A stretch of DNA of 64,000 bases. Source: Enterobacter kobei. GTDB taxonomy: Bacteria > Pseudomonadota > Gammaproteobacteria > Enterobacterales > Enterobacteriaceae. The notes below the pieces were generated by a model. That model saw only the letters and a list, made by a program, of their open reading frames with translations, did no database searches and had not been told where the DNA came from. Below are positions 16,323 to 24,272 of the stretch, in pieces. The first letter of the stretch is position 1, and each line of letters starts with the position of its first letter. A program made the translations under genes and the position numbers. The stretch spans positions 2,790,001 to 2,854,000 of the forward strand of contig NZ_AP024590.1 in NCBI RefSeq assembly GCF_018323985.1, given 5' to 3'.

Positions 16323-17419
16323 TAGATGATTTCCAGTTTCGCGCGCAGGCAACCCGCGCTTTCCATTGATTGCAGGATGGACATCAGATCCATCGGCGTT
16401 GCGCCCAGCGCGTTCAGAGCCCGCACCACGCTGTTCAGGTTGGCGCTGGAGCGCACGCTTTGCAGCGCACCACCGCTCTGGCGCAGATCGATTTGCGTTT
16501 GCGGCGTCACCACGGTCTGACCGCCGCCAAACGGCGTATCCGGCTGGCTGACGTTCGCCTGACGGTTAACGGTGACGGAGAGGTTACCCTGCGCCACAGC
16601 ACAGCTGTCGAGGGTCACTTCGCGGTTCATGACCACGGAGCCGGTACGCGAGTTGATAACAATCTTCGCGTCCTGCGGCGTCATGCTGATTTCCATGTTC
16701 TGAATATCCGCGAGGAAGCGCACCTGCGAGCTATTACCGGCCGGTACACGGATCTGCACCGTACGGGCATCAAGCGCCGTCGCGCTGCCGTAGCCACGGG
16801 AGCGGTTAATGGTGTCGGTGATCTGCTGTGCGAGAGTGAAATCTTCATTATTCAGTTGCAGGTTAATGGTGTTGCCTGCACCGAACTGGCTCGGCAGTTC
16901 ACGCTCAACGACTGCGCCGCCGGTGATGCGCCCGCCGTTAAGCTGGTTCACCTGCACGCTGCTGCCACCCGCCGCCGCACCAGCGCCGCCGACCAGCACG
17001 TTACCCTGTGCCAGCGCATAGACCTGGCTGTCCACGCCTTTCAGCGGCGTCATTACCAGCGTACCGCCGCGTAAGCTTTTGGCGTTACCGAGAGAAGAGA
17101 CCACCACATCGATGTTCTGTCCCTGACGGGCAAACGGCGGCAGCTGCGCAGTGACCATCACGGCCGCGACGTTTTTCAGCTGCATGTTGGTGCCTGCCGG
17201 AACGGTGATGCCCATCTGTGAGAGCATGTTGTTCAGACTTTGGGTGGTAAACGGCGTCTGGGTGGTCTGGTCACCTGTACCATCAAGACCCACCACCAGC
17301 CCGTAGCCGATTAAGGAGTTTTGTCGTACGCCCTGTACGCTGGTGAGATCCCGGATACGCTCTGCCTGGGCAAAAGTTGCCACCAGCACCAGCGCTATAC
17401 CAAGCAGAGATTTAAACAT
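16322..17419 (-). CDS. flgI: Flagellar P-ring protein FlgI
   Basis: FlgI forms the P-ring around the rod in the peptidoglycan layer. The 365-residue protein begins with a Sec signal peptide (MFKSLLGIALVLVATFAQA, cleaved before ERIRDL) and shows the conserved LTSVQGVRQNSLIGYGLVVG segment. One disulfide-forming pair (DSCAVA and AGCLRAK) is present, as known for FlgI. It lies 12 bp after flgH and is coupled to flgJ. Confidence 0.95.
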   Translation of the reverse strand: MFKSLLGIALVLVATFAQAERIRDLTSVQGVRQNSLIGYGLVVGLDGTGDQTTQTPFTTQSLNNMLSQMGITVPAGTNMQLKNVAAVMVTAQLPPFARQGQNIDVVVSSLGNAKSLRGGTLVMTPLKGVDSQVYALAQGNVLVGGAGAAAGGSSVQVNQLNGGRITGGAVVERELPSQFGAGNTINLQLNNEDFTLAQQITDTINRSRGYGSATALDARTVQIRVPAGNSSQVRFLADIQNMEISMTPQDAKIVINSRTGSVVMNREVTLDSCAVAQGNLSVTVNRQANVSQPDTPFGGGQTVVTPQTQIDLRQSGGALQSVRSSANLNSVVRALNALGATPMDLMSILQSMESAGCLRAKLEII

Positions 17420-17431
17420 GGGATACCTCAG

Positions 17432-18130
17432 TTACATCGGCGATAAATTAAGGAAGAAACGCTGCAGCCAGCCCATATTCTGCGCTTCGTTTATGTAGCC
17501 ATTGCCCACATATTCGATACGCGCGTCTGCCACCTGGGTAGACGGAACCGAGTTACTGCCGCTGATGGTGCGTGGGTTCACGACACCAGAGAAGCGGATG
17601 AATTCAGTGCCCTGATTGATGGCGATCTGTTTTTCACCCACAACGTGTAAATTGCCATTGACCAGCACCTGATCGACGGTGACGGTTAACGTGCCGCTAA
17701 AGGTATTACTGGCGTTAGCGCCGCCTTTGCCGTTAAAGCTGTTGCTGCCGTCCGCATCCACATCCGCGCGCGCGTTACCGAACAATCCTTGCAGATAGCG
17801 AGGGGCGGTATCGACGCCGAAGCTGGTTTTGCCGTCGCGGCTGGCATTCGCCGAGGAGCTTTTGCTGGCGCTGACATTTTCCGCCAGCACGATGGTCAGC
17901 GTATCGCCAACGTTACGTGGACGTCGGTCCTCAAACAGCGGCTGGTAGCCGTAGTTCACAGGCTGCGCAGTCTGATAAATGGAGCCATTCACAATCGGAG
18001 CCGGGCCAGGCGTCGGTTGTGCGGTCGTCGCCCCTTGCACCAGCGGTGTCGAAGGGATCAAGGCACATCCGGTGAGGGAAGTTGCCAGCAGAGCCAGAAG
18101 CGGATAACGAAACGCGGCGGTTTTGTACAT
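17432..18130 (-). CDS. flgH: Flagellar L-ring lipoprotein FlgH
   Basis: FlgH forms the L-ring bushing in the outer membrane. The lipobox SLTGC places the lipidated cysteine at residue 22. With ATG 18130 the protein is 232 residues, exactly the E. coli length, and aligns without gaps; ATGs at 18139 and 18175 would only add residues before the signal peptide. Conserved blocks include YGYQPLFEDRRPRNVGDTL and GEKQIAINQGTEFIRFSGVV. It sits between flgG and flgI. Confidence 0.93.
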   Translation of the reverse strand: MYKTAAFRYPLLALLATSLTGCALIPSTPLVQGATTAQPTPGPAPIVNGSIYQTAQPVNYGYQPLFEDRRPRNVGDTLTIVLAENVSASKSSSANASRDGKTSFGVDTAPRYLQGLFGNARADVDADGSNSFNGKGGANASNTFSGTLTVTVDQVLVNGNLHVVGEKQIAINQGTEFIRFSGVVNPRTISGSNSVPSTQVADARIEYVGNGYINEAQNMGWLQRFFLNLSPM

Positions 18131-18186
18131 TGCTTTCATCTTCAAAAACAGGGTGCCGGTGCGGGAGTACCGCACCGGATCACGCC

Positions 18187-18969
18187 TTAGAGTTGCGTCA
18201 GTTTTTGCAGCATCTGATCGGTCGTCGATACGGCTTTACTGTTAATTTCATACGCGCGCTGGACCTGGATCATGTTCACCAGCTCTTCCGCCACGTTGAC
18301 GTTAGAGGTTTCAACATACCCCTGATACAGCAGACCCGCGCCGTTCAGGCCTGGCGTGGTGTCATTCGGCGCGCCAGAGGACTGGGTTTCGGTGTAGAGG
18401 TTTTCGCCAATACTTTCCAGACCGGTGTCGTTCATGAAGGTCGTCAGGTTAAGCTGACCAACCTGCACCGGCGCGGCCTGACCCTGCTGAGTCACGCTGA
18501 CCACACCGTCACGCCCAATGGTGATGCTCAGGGAGTTTGCCGGGATGGTGATCGCAGGCTGAACCTGGAAACCACCCGCCGTCACTAACTGACCATTCTG
18601 ATCCACCTGGAACGAGCCATCGCGCGTATAGGCCGCGGTACCGTCCGGCAGCATCACCTGGAAGAAACCCTGGCCTTTGATCGCCACATCTTTACTGTTG
18701 TTGGTCTGCGACAGGTTACCCTGGCTGTGCAGGCGCTCAGTGGCAACCGGACGTACGCCGGTACCGATCTGCAAGCCTGACGGTAGCGTCGTCTGTTCGG
18801 AGGATTGCGCCCCCGGCTGACGAATGGTCTGGTACAGCAAGTCTTCAAAAACGGCACGCTGACGCTTGAAACCGTTGGTGCTGACGTTCGCCAGGTTGTT
18901 GGCGATGACGTCCATATTGGTTTGCTGTGCATCAAGGCCGGTCTTGGCAATCCATAATGAGTTGATCAT
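18187..18969 (-). CDS. flgG: Flagellar distal rod protein FlgG
   Basis: FlgG polymerises into the distal rod that passes through the P- and L-rings. The 260 residues start MINSLWIAKTGLDAQQTNMD and end RAYEINSKAVSTTDQMLQKL, the paired coiled-coil termini of the rod/hook family. The flagellar basal-body motif (NLANVSTNGFKRQRA) is near residue 26. It is 15 bp after flgF in the operon. Confidence 0.96.
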   Translation of the reverse strand: MINSLWIAKTGLDAQQTNMDVIANNLANVSTNGFKRQRAVFEDLLYQTIRQPGAQSSEQTTLPSGLQIGTGVRPVATERLHSQGNLSQTNNSKDVAIKGQGFFQVMLPDGTAAYTRDGSFQVDQNGQLVTAGGFQVQPAITIPANSLSITIGRDGVVSVTQQGQAAPVQVGQLNLTTFMNDTGLESIGENLYTETQSSGAPNDTTPGLNGAGLLYQGYVETSNVNVAEELVNMIQVQRAYEINSKAVSTTDQMLQKLTQL

Positions 18970-18984
18970 GGGTGTTCCTGTTTA

Positions 18985-19740
18985 TTAGCTCATTGACAGC
19001 AGCGAGTTAGCGCGCTGGTCGTTTTCGTCAACGCTGCTGATCACCTTCATTTGCATCTCAAAACGACGCGCACTGGCGATCATGTCGGTCATCGCCGCCA
19101 CGGGTTTCACGTTACTGCCTTCCAGCACGCCGGACATCACGCGGATGGTCGGGTCGGCCTGTAAGGTCGCGCCACGGGTCGCCTGTGCGGCCTGGCTTAA
19201 ACGGAACATCCCGTCGTCACCGCGAACCACTTCGCGGCCTTCAGCTTTCACCAGCTTCAGACGGCCAATCGGTGACACGGTATTCGGCGGATCGCCCGGC
19301 GTCAGCGCCGACACGGTGCCGTCTGCGGCGATGGTGATCTCCGCGCCTTCCGGCACGGCAATCGGACCACCGTCGCCCATGACCGGATTTCCCTGGATAG
19401 TCAGCTGACCTGCCGGGTTGACCTGGATGTTACCGTTACGGGTATACCCTTCGGTCCCGTCCGGGGTCTGCACCGCCAGCCAGCCATCCTGCTGCAACGC
19501 CACGTCCAGCGGACGCGACGTGTAGTCGAGTTGGCCTTGCGTCATGTCAGCACCCGGCGTGGACGCCGTGACCAGCGTACGCGTCGGCAGTGACAATCCT
19601 TCTACCGGTACCGCACGCAGCGCGTTCAGCTGTGCGCGAAAACCCGGTGTTGACGCGTTGGCGAGGTTGCTGGCCGTAACAGACTGCTGATTGAGCGTCT
19701 GACTTGCCGCGCCCATCGCGGTATATATTGCGTGATCCAT
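18985..19740 (-). CDS. flgF: Flagellar proximal rod protein FlgF
   Basis: FlgF is a proximal rod subunit of the flagellar basal body. The 251-residue protein starts MDHAIYTAMGAASQTLNQQS, carries the family motif ASNLANASTPGFRAQ near residue 23 and ends RRFEMQMKVISSVDENDQRA. It lies between flgE and flgG. Confidence 0.95.
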   Translation of the reverse strand: MDHAIYTAMGAASQTLNQQSVTASNLANASTPGFRAQLNALRAVPVEGLSLPTRTLVTASTPGADMTQGQLDYTSRPLDVALQQDGWLAVQTPDGTEGYTRNGNIQVNPAGQLTIQGNPVMGDGGPIAVPEGAEITIAADGTVSALTPGDPPNTVSPIGRLKLVKAEGREVVRGDDGMFRLSQAAQATRGATLQADPTIRVMSGVLEGSNVKPVAAMTDMIASARRFEMQMKVISSVDENDQRANSLLSMS

Positions 19741-19760
19741 GAAGCCATCCCGTCAGACGT

Positions 19761-21011
19761 TTAGCGCAGGTTAACCAGCGTGTTGAGGATCTGATCCTGA
19801 GTTTTGATGGTCTGCGCGTTCGACTGATAGTTACGCTGCGCGACGATCATGTTCACCAGCTCTTTACTCAGATCAACGTTCGAGGACTCCAGCGCACCGT
19901 TGGTCAGGGAACCGAAGTTACCGGTACCTGCGGTACCCAGCAGCGCCACACCGGATGCGCCGGAGGCGGACCAGACGTTGTCGCCTTCAGACTGCAGACC
20001 TTCGTTGTTGGCGAAGTTTGCCAGCACGATCTGGCCTAACAGCTGGGTCTGTTCGTTGGAGTAGTTACCCACCACAGTGCCGTCATCGTTGATCTGGTAA
20101 CTCACCAGGTCGCCCGGCTTGTAACCGTTTTGGCTGGTTGCCACGATGTTGTTAGAACCGGTGTTCTGCTGCATGGAATTCAGGAAGCTCAGCGAGAAGG
20201 TCGCCGGGATCGCACCGTTCAGGGAACCGGTGGTCACGTTGATCTCTTTGGTCAGCGTGGCAGGCGGAACAGGCAGCGCCGTGGTTGCCGTCGGGGTGAC
20301 ACCCACCAGGTTACCGTTGGTATCGAAACGCATGAAGCCCGCAGACGCCGGGGTGCCACCCGCAGAGGAATCCTGCGTGTAAACTTCCCAGGTGTTGTTG
20401 GAATTTTTGACGTAGTACAGGTTCATGTCGTGCGCATTACCCTGGGAGTCAAAAACCGTCACCGATCCTTTTTTGTTATAGGAATCGGCGTTGGCCGCAT
20501 CGAACGGCGTGACGGCGGGCAGTTTGTCAGATGAGTTCAGGTTGATCTGCATCGCCGCAGTGGTCGTGGTTTTCGCCGACATCAGCGTATTCGGCACGGA
20601 AATCGCCGTCGGGTTTGCACCCTGCTGGATGGTTGGCGGCGTACCGGTTGCCGGGTAGCCGGTCAGTTGCAGACCCTGCATGTTAACGATGTTACGGTCG
20701 GAATCCAGTTTGAACTGACCGTTACGGCTGTAATAAACAGAACCGTTGTTGTCGACCAGACGGAAGAAACCGTTCTGGCTGATTGCCACGTCCAGGCCAC
20801 GACCGGTATTGGTAGTGGTACCGTCGTTAAAGTCCTGGGTAATACCCGCAACCTTTACGCCCAGACCGACTTTAGAACCTGCAAACATGTCAGCGAAGGA
20901 CGCACTGCCAGATTTAAAGCCGTAAGTGGCGGAGTTGGCGATGTTGTTACCGATGACATCGAGGTTGGTGGCCGCAGCATTCAGGCCGCTGACCGCTTGT
21001 GAAAAGGCCAT
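19761..21011 (-). CDS. flgE: Flagellar hook protein FlgE
   Basis: FlgE builds the hook, the universal joint between rod and filament. At 416 residues it is slightly longer than E. coli FlgE; the difference lies in the surface-exposed middle domains rich in Thr, Asn and Gly. The termini are conserved: MAFSQAVSGLNAAATNLDVI with IGNNIANSATYGFKSG after it, and a C-terminal LVNMIVAQRNYQSNAQTIK. It lies 24 bp downstream of flgD. Confidence 0.95.
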   Translation of the reverse strand: MAFSQAVSGLNAAATNLDVIGNNIANSATYGFKSGSASFADMFAGSKVGLGVKVAGITQDFNDGTTTNTGRGLDVAISQNGFFRLVDNNGSVYYSRNGQFKLDSDRNIVNMQGLQLTGYPATGTPPTIQQGANPTAISVPNTLMSAKTTTTAAMQINLNSSDKLPAVTPFDAANADSYNKKGSVTVFDSQGNAHDMNLYYVKNSNNTWEVYTQDSSAGGTPASAGFMRFDTNGNLVGVTPTATTALPVPPATLTKEINVTTGSLNGAIPATFSLSFLNSMQQNTGSNNIVATSQNGYKPGDLVSYQINDDGTVVGNYSNEQTQLLGQIVLANFANNEGLQSEGDNVWSASGASGVALLGTAGTGNFGSLTNGALESSNVDLSKELVNMIVAQRNYQSNAQTIKTQDQILNTLVNLR

Positions 21012-21035
21012 GTCTTACTCCTGATAAATGAAGGC

Positions 21036-21716
21036 TTAGATAATCTGCCGTACTTCGTCGAGTGTGGTGGTACCGTAAGTACCCAAATCTAACAAGTTGC
21101 CGTTGCTGCCACGGGTAACACCCTGCACCAGTGCAAACTGTAAAGGTTGTGCAACCAGCTGCGTTGCACCATTGCTGGCGTTAATCGCCACGTTATAAGA
21201 ACCGTCTGCTGCCACAGTGCCGTCGGTCAGCTTGCCATCCCAGCTGAAGCTGTGAACGCCCGCTTTCAGCGCGCCAATGTCGATCGTGCGCACCACGACA
21301 CCATTTTTATCGGTGATGGTGGCGGTCACTTTCTCGGCAGCCTGTTGCAGCTCAACGCCAAACGGCGTGGTGGTTTCTTTACCCGCCAGCACCGTCGTGC
21401 CAGGGATCATGACGCCATGACCAATCAGCGTACTGGCCTGCAACGAGGCGTTGTTATTAAGCTGACCGGAGATCGAGCCGAGCGTGGTGTTCAGCTTTTC
21501 AATCCCGCTCACGGTGCTGATTTGCGCCAGCTGCGTGGTCAGTTCGTTGTTCTGCATCGGATTGGTCGGATCCTGGTTTTTCAGCTGTGCGACCAGCAGC
21601 GTTAAAAAGCTGCCCTGTAAATCTTCTGCTTTACTGCCGGTCAGCGAGCTATTGCCCGTGACGGCGGAAGTACCGGCAGCGCGGGTAGTGTCATTAACAT
21701 TGACGGAAACAGACAT
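21036..21716 (-). CDS. flgD: Flagellar hook cap / assembly protein FlgD
   Basis: FlgD caps the hook while FlgE assembles. The 226-residue protein contains the core SFLTLLVAQLKNQDPTNPM near residue 37 and NELTTQLAQISTVSGIEKLN after it. The C-terminal part is an Ig-like fold (VRTIDIGALKAGVHSFSWDG). It lies between flgC (11 bp upstream) and flgE. Confidence 0.95.
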   Translation of the reverse strand: MSVSVNVNDTTRAAGTSAVTGNSSLTGSKAEDLQGSFLTLLVAQLKNQDPTNPMQNNELTTQLAQISTVSGIEKLNTTLGSISGQLNNNASLQASTLIGHGVMIPGTTVLAGKETTTPFGVELQQAAEKVTATITDKNGVVVRTIDIGALKAGVHSFSWDGKLTDGTVAADGSYNVAINASNGATQLVAQPLQFALVQGVTRGSNGNLLDLGTYGTTTLDEVRQII

Positions 21717-21727
21717 GCTTCGCTCCT

Positions 21728-22132
21728 TTACTGGCCGAGTGTAAGGGTCTTGAGCATCATGCTCTTGACGGTGTTAAGCACTTCGACGTTGGCCTGGTAG
21801 CTGCGGGAGGCGGACATGGAGTTGACCATTTCCCCTACCACATCAACGTTAGGCATACGCACGTACCCTTTTGCATCTGCAAGGGGGTTACCCGGCTCAT
21901 ACACCAGTTTGTCCGGGGCCTGACTTTCAATCACATCGGACACTTTCACCCCACCCGTGGCCGCGCCCGGAGCCGCATCCACCTGAAAAACCACCTGCTT
22001 TGCACGGTAAGGCTGACCATCGGGTCCGGTTACGCTGTCGGCGTTGGCCAGGTTACTGGCCGCCACGTTCAGGCGTTTGGACTGGGCGGTCATCGCCGAA
22101 CCGGCGATATCAAAAATGTTCAGTAAAGCCAT
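21728..22132 (-). CDS. flgC: Flagellar proximal rod protein FlgC
   Basis: This is a 134-residue rod subunit. It has the rod-family start (MALLNIFDIAGSAMTAQSKR), the LNVAASNLANADSVTG motif and the C-terminal SYQANVEVLNTVKSMMLKTL helix. It lies 3 bp after flgB, so translation of the two is likely coupled. Confidence 0.95.
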   Translation of the reverse strand: MALLNIFDIAGSAMTAQSKRLNVAASNLANADSVTGPDGQPYRAKQVVFQVDAAPGAATGGVKVSDVIESQAPDKLVYEPGNPLADAKGYVRMPNVDVVGEMVNSMSASRSYQANVEVLNTVKSMMLKTLTLGQ

Positions 22133-22135
22133 CTG

Positions 22136-22552
22136 TTAATTCCCCCCCTGCAATACGCTCATCATGCCTTTGATTTGCCCACCCAGAACGGTCAGCCCGG
22201 TCTGGTACTTCAGGGTGTTATCGGCAAATTGTGTACGTTCACGGTCCATATCGACGGTGTTGCCGTCCATCGAAGGCTGGTCCGGGATGCGATACAGCAA
22301 ATCGGCAGATGGCGCTGTCATTGCCTGAGCCGGAATATGGCGGGCAGAGGTAAGCTCCAGCGCTACACCGGTAGATTCAGCACGACCGCGCTCCATCACC
22401 TTTTTGAGTTCACTGCTGAAATCCATATCGCGCGCCTGATACCCTGGGGTATCGGCGTTGGCAATATTCGCCGCCAGCACTTCCTGGCGTTGCGCGCGCA
22501 GATTTAACGCTTCTTGCTGAAAACGTAGCGCGGCATCGAGTTTATCGAGCAT
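22136..22552 (-). CDS. flgB: Flagellar proximal rod protein FlgB
   Basis: FlgB is a proximal rod subunit and the first gene of the flgB-J operon. ATG 22552 gives MLDKLDAALRFQQEALNLRA, 138 residues as in E. coli; a longer open frame upstream lacks homology. AANIANADTPGYQARDMDF is the rod-family motif. It is divergent from flgA, and the 172-bp gap is expected to carry the class II FlhDC-dependent promoters. Confidence 0.95.
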   Translation of the reverse strand: MLDKLDAALRFQQEALNLRAQRQEVLAANIANADTPGYQARDMDFSSELKKVMERGRAESTGVALELTSARHIPAQAMTAPSADLLYRIPDQPSMDGNTVDMDRERTQFADNTLKYQTGLTVLGGQIKGMMSVLQGGN

Positions 22553-22651
22553 GTCTCCCCCGCTGATGACATTACGCTGATGATAAATTGACAGGTGACA
22601 GCTTAAATGGCCTTGTCCATGCGTCATCGTCTGAATAAGCGCAAAATGCGT

Positions 22652-22659
22652 CGCTATTT
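22652..22659 (-). promoter_or_regulatory. Possible FlhDC half-site in the flgB-flgA gap
   Basis: AAATAGCG on the minus strand matches the half-site consensus of the flagellar master regulator FlhD4C2, in the expected place between the divergent flgB and flgA. A clear second half-site could not be fixed by eye. Confidence 0.35.
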
Positions 22660-22724
22660 ATTGCGTTGATAGATTTATTGTGCGGGTAGAATCTCGTCAT
22701 TCTTTAAACAGGCAGGAGTCTGCG

Positions 22725-23384
22725 ATGAACAACCTGAAAGGCGGTTTAGCCGCGACCTTACTGTTTTTAAGCCCGTCGTTGCTGGCGGCCGATCTCACGG
22801 CACAGCTAACGGCGTACTTTGCCCAGCGGCTGGCGGGTTTTAGCGATGATGTGGTGGTGAAGATCCGCAGCGCGCCGAATATGCTGCCAGCCTGCGAGCA
22901 ACCGGCGCTCAGCGTGGCGGGAAGTGCTAAACTGTGGGGTAATGTGAACGTACTGGCGCAGTGCGCTAACGAAAAACGTTACGTTCAGGTGCAGGTGCAG
23001 GCAACGGGCAACTATGTGGTCGCCGCGCAGCCGATCACCCGGGGCAGTACGCTGCAACCGGGTAGCGTCACCCTCACCCGTGGTCGTCTCGATCAATTAC
23101 CCCCGCGCACCATGCTGGATATCAATCAGGCGCAGGATGCGGTAAGTTTACGCGATGTCGCGCCAGGCCAGGCGATCCAGCTGTCGATGCTGCGTCAGGC
23201 ATGGCGTATTAAAGCCGGTCAGAAAGTGCAGGTTATCGCGCAGGGTGACGGCTTTAGCGTTAACGGTGAAGGCCAGGCAATGAATAACGCTTCCGTGGCG
23301 CAAAGCGCCCGGGTCCGCATGGCCTCAGGCCAGGTGGTGAGCGGGATGGTTGGTCCTGATGGGAATATTCTTATTAATCTATAA
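22725..23384 (+). CDS. flgA: Flagellar P-ring assembly chaperone FlgA
   Basis: FlgA is the periplasmic chaperone for FlgI. ATG 22725, 7 nt after AGGAG, gives 219 residues with a Sec signal peptide (MNNLKGGLAATLLFLSPSLL, cleaved after LAA). The C-terminal SAF domain contains VVAAQPITRGSTLQPGSV and ends ...NGEGQAMNNASVAQSARV, GPDGNILINL. An upstream GTG-initiated extension was rejected. It is the first of flgAMN, divergent from flgB. Confidence 0.93.
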   Translation: MNNLKGGLAATLLFLSPSLLAADLTAQLTAYFAQRLAGFSDDVVVKIRSAPNMLPACEQPALSVAGSAKLWGNVNVLAQCANEKRYVQVQVQATGNYVVAAQPITRGSTLQPGSVTLTRGRLDQLPPRTMLDINQAQDAVSLRDVAPGQAIQLSMLRQAWRIKAGQKVQVIAQGDGFSVNGEGQAMNNASVAQSARVRMASGQVVSGMVGPDGNILINL

Positions 23385-23389
23385 TTCTT

Positions 23390-23416
23390 TAAAGAATTGA
23401 CGGCATCTGCCGATAA
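23390..23416 (+). promoter_or_regulatory. Sigma-28 (FliA) promoter of flgMN
   Basis: TAAA (23390-23393) and GCCGATAA (23409-23416) are separated by exactly 15 bp, a perfect match to the sigma-28 consensus. It lies right after the flgA stop and 60 bp before flgM, giving the known late-class expression of flgM in addition to read-through from flgA. Confidence 0.85.
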
Positions 23417-23476
23417 ATATTCAACATATGATGAATGGCAGGCACCTGCGCCGCAAACCTCGATGAGGACCACACT

Positions 23477-23770
23477 ATGAGCATTGATCGTACATCGCCC
23501 CTGAAGCCAGTAAACACGGTGCAACAGCGCGAAAGCAACGATACTCAGGCACCAAAAGCGCGACTGGAAAAACCGGTTACCGCTAACAGCACCAACGTGA
23601 CCATCAGCAGCGCACAGGCGCGCCTGGTGCAGTCCGGTGGCGACGATATTAATGCAGAGCGCGTAGAAAGCCTGAAGGCTGCGATCCGCAATGGCGAACT
23701 GAAAATGGACACCGGCAAAATTGCCGATGCGCTGATTCAGGAAGCACAGAGTTTCTTACAGAGTAAATAA
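23477..23770 (+). CDS. flgM: Anti-sigma-28 factor FlgM
   Basis: FlgM holds FliA (sigma-28) inactive until the hook is complete, then is exported. ATG 23477 gives 97 residues (MSIDRTSPLKPVNTVQQRES...), the E. coli length; upstream codons are not homologous. The disordered N-terminal half and the helical C-terminal half (IRNGELKMDTGKIADALI) that binds FliA are evident. It is followed 4 bp later by flgN. Confidence 0.95.
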   Translation: MSIDRTSPLKPVNTVQQRESNDTQAPKARLEKPVTANSTNVTISSAQARLVQSGGDDINAERVESLKAAIRNGELKMDTGKIADALIQEAQSFLQSK

Positions 23771-23774
23771 GCGA

Positions 23775-24197
23775 ATGAGCCAACTGTCAGAAATACTGGA
23801 TAAGATGACAGTTATCCTGAACGATCTGAAGAACGTGATGGATGCTGAGCAACAGCAACTTTCCGCAGGCCACTTCAATGGCAGTGCGTTACAGCGCATT
23901 ACGGAAGAAAAGAGCTCGTTGCTCGCCACGCTGGATTATCTGGAGCAACAGCGCCGCGCTGAGCAGAACGCCAGACGCAGTGCTAATGATGATGTTGCAG
24001 AACGCTGGCAGTCCATCACCGCGAAGACACAGCATTTACGCGATCTCAACCAGCACAACGGCTGGTTGCTCGAAGGCCAGATTATCCGTAACCAGCAAGC
24101 GCTCGAGGTGCTAAAACCGCATCAGGAGCCAGGGTTATACGGGGCCAACGGACAGACGTCTTCTACGACGCGCGGCGGCAAGAAAATCTCTATCTAA
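23775..24197 (+). CDS. flgN: Flagellar export chaperone FlgN
   Basis: FlgN is the cytosolic chaperone of FlgK and FlgL, and in Salmonella it also affects flgM translation. The 140-residue, mostly helical protein starts MSQLSEILDKMTVILNDLKN and ends QTSSTTRGGKKISI. It has no catalytic motif, as expected. It is the last gene of flgAMN, followed by a terminator. Confidence 0.93.
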   Translation: MSQLSEILDKMTVILNDLKNVMDAEQQQLSAGHFNGSALQRITEEKSSLLATLDYLEQQRRAEQNARRSANDDVAERWQSITAKTQHLRDLNQHNGWLLEGQIIRNQQALEVLKPHQEPGLYGANGQTSSTTRGGKKISI

Positions 24198-24224
24198 TCG
24201 TTACGCCAGGCGTGACGGTTACAG

Positions 24225-24266
24225 ACAGGGAGTCCATGGACTCCCTGTTGTCGTTTCTTTTTTTCC
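24225..24266. terminator. flgN / murJ convergent terminator
   Basis: CAGGGAGTCC / GGACTCCCTG forms a 22-base near-perfect palindrome followed by TTGTCGTTTC and a run of seven Ts. It lies between two convergent genes. Confidence 0.75.
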
Positions 24267-24272
24267 AGTAAC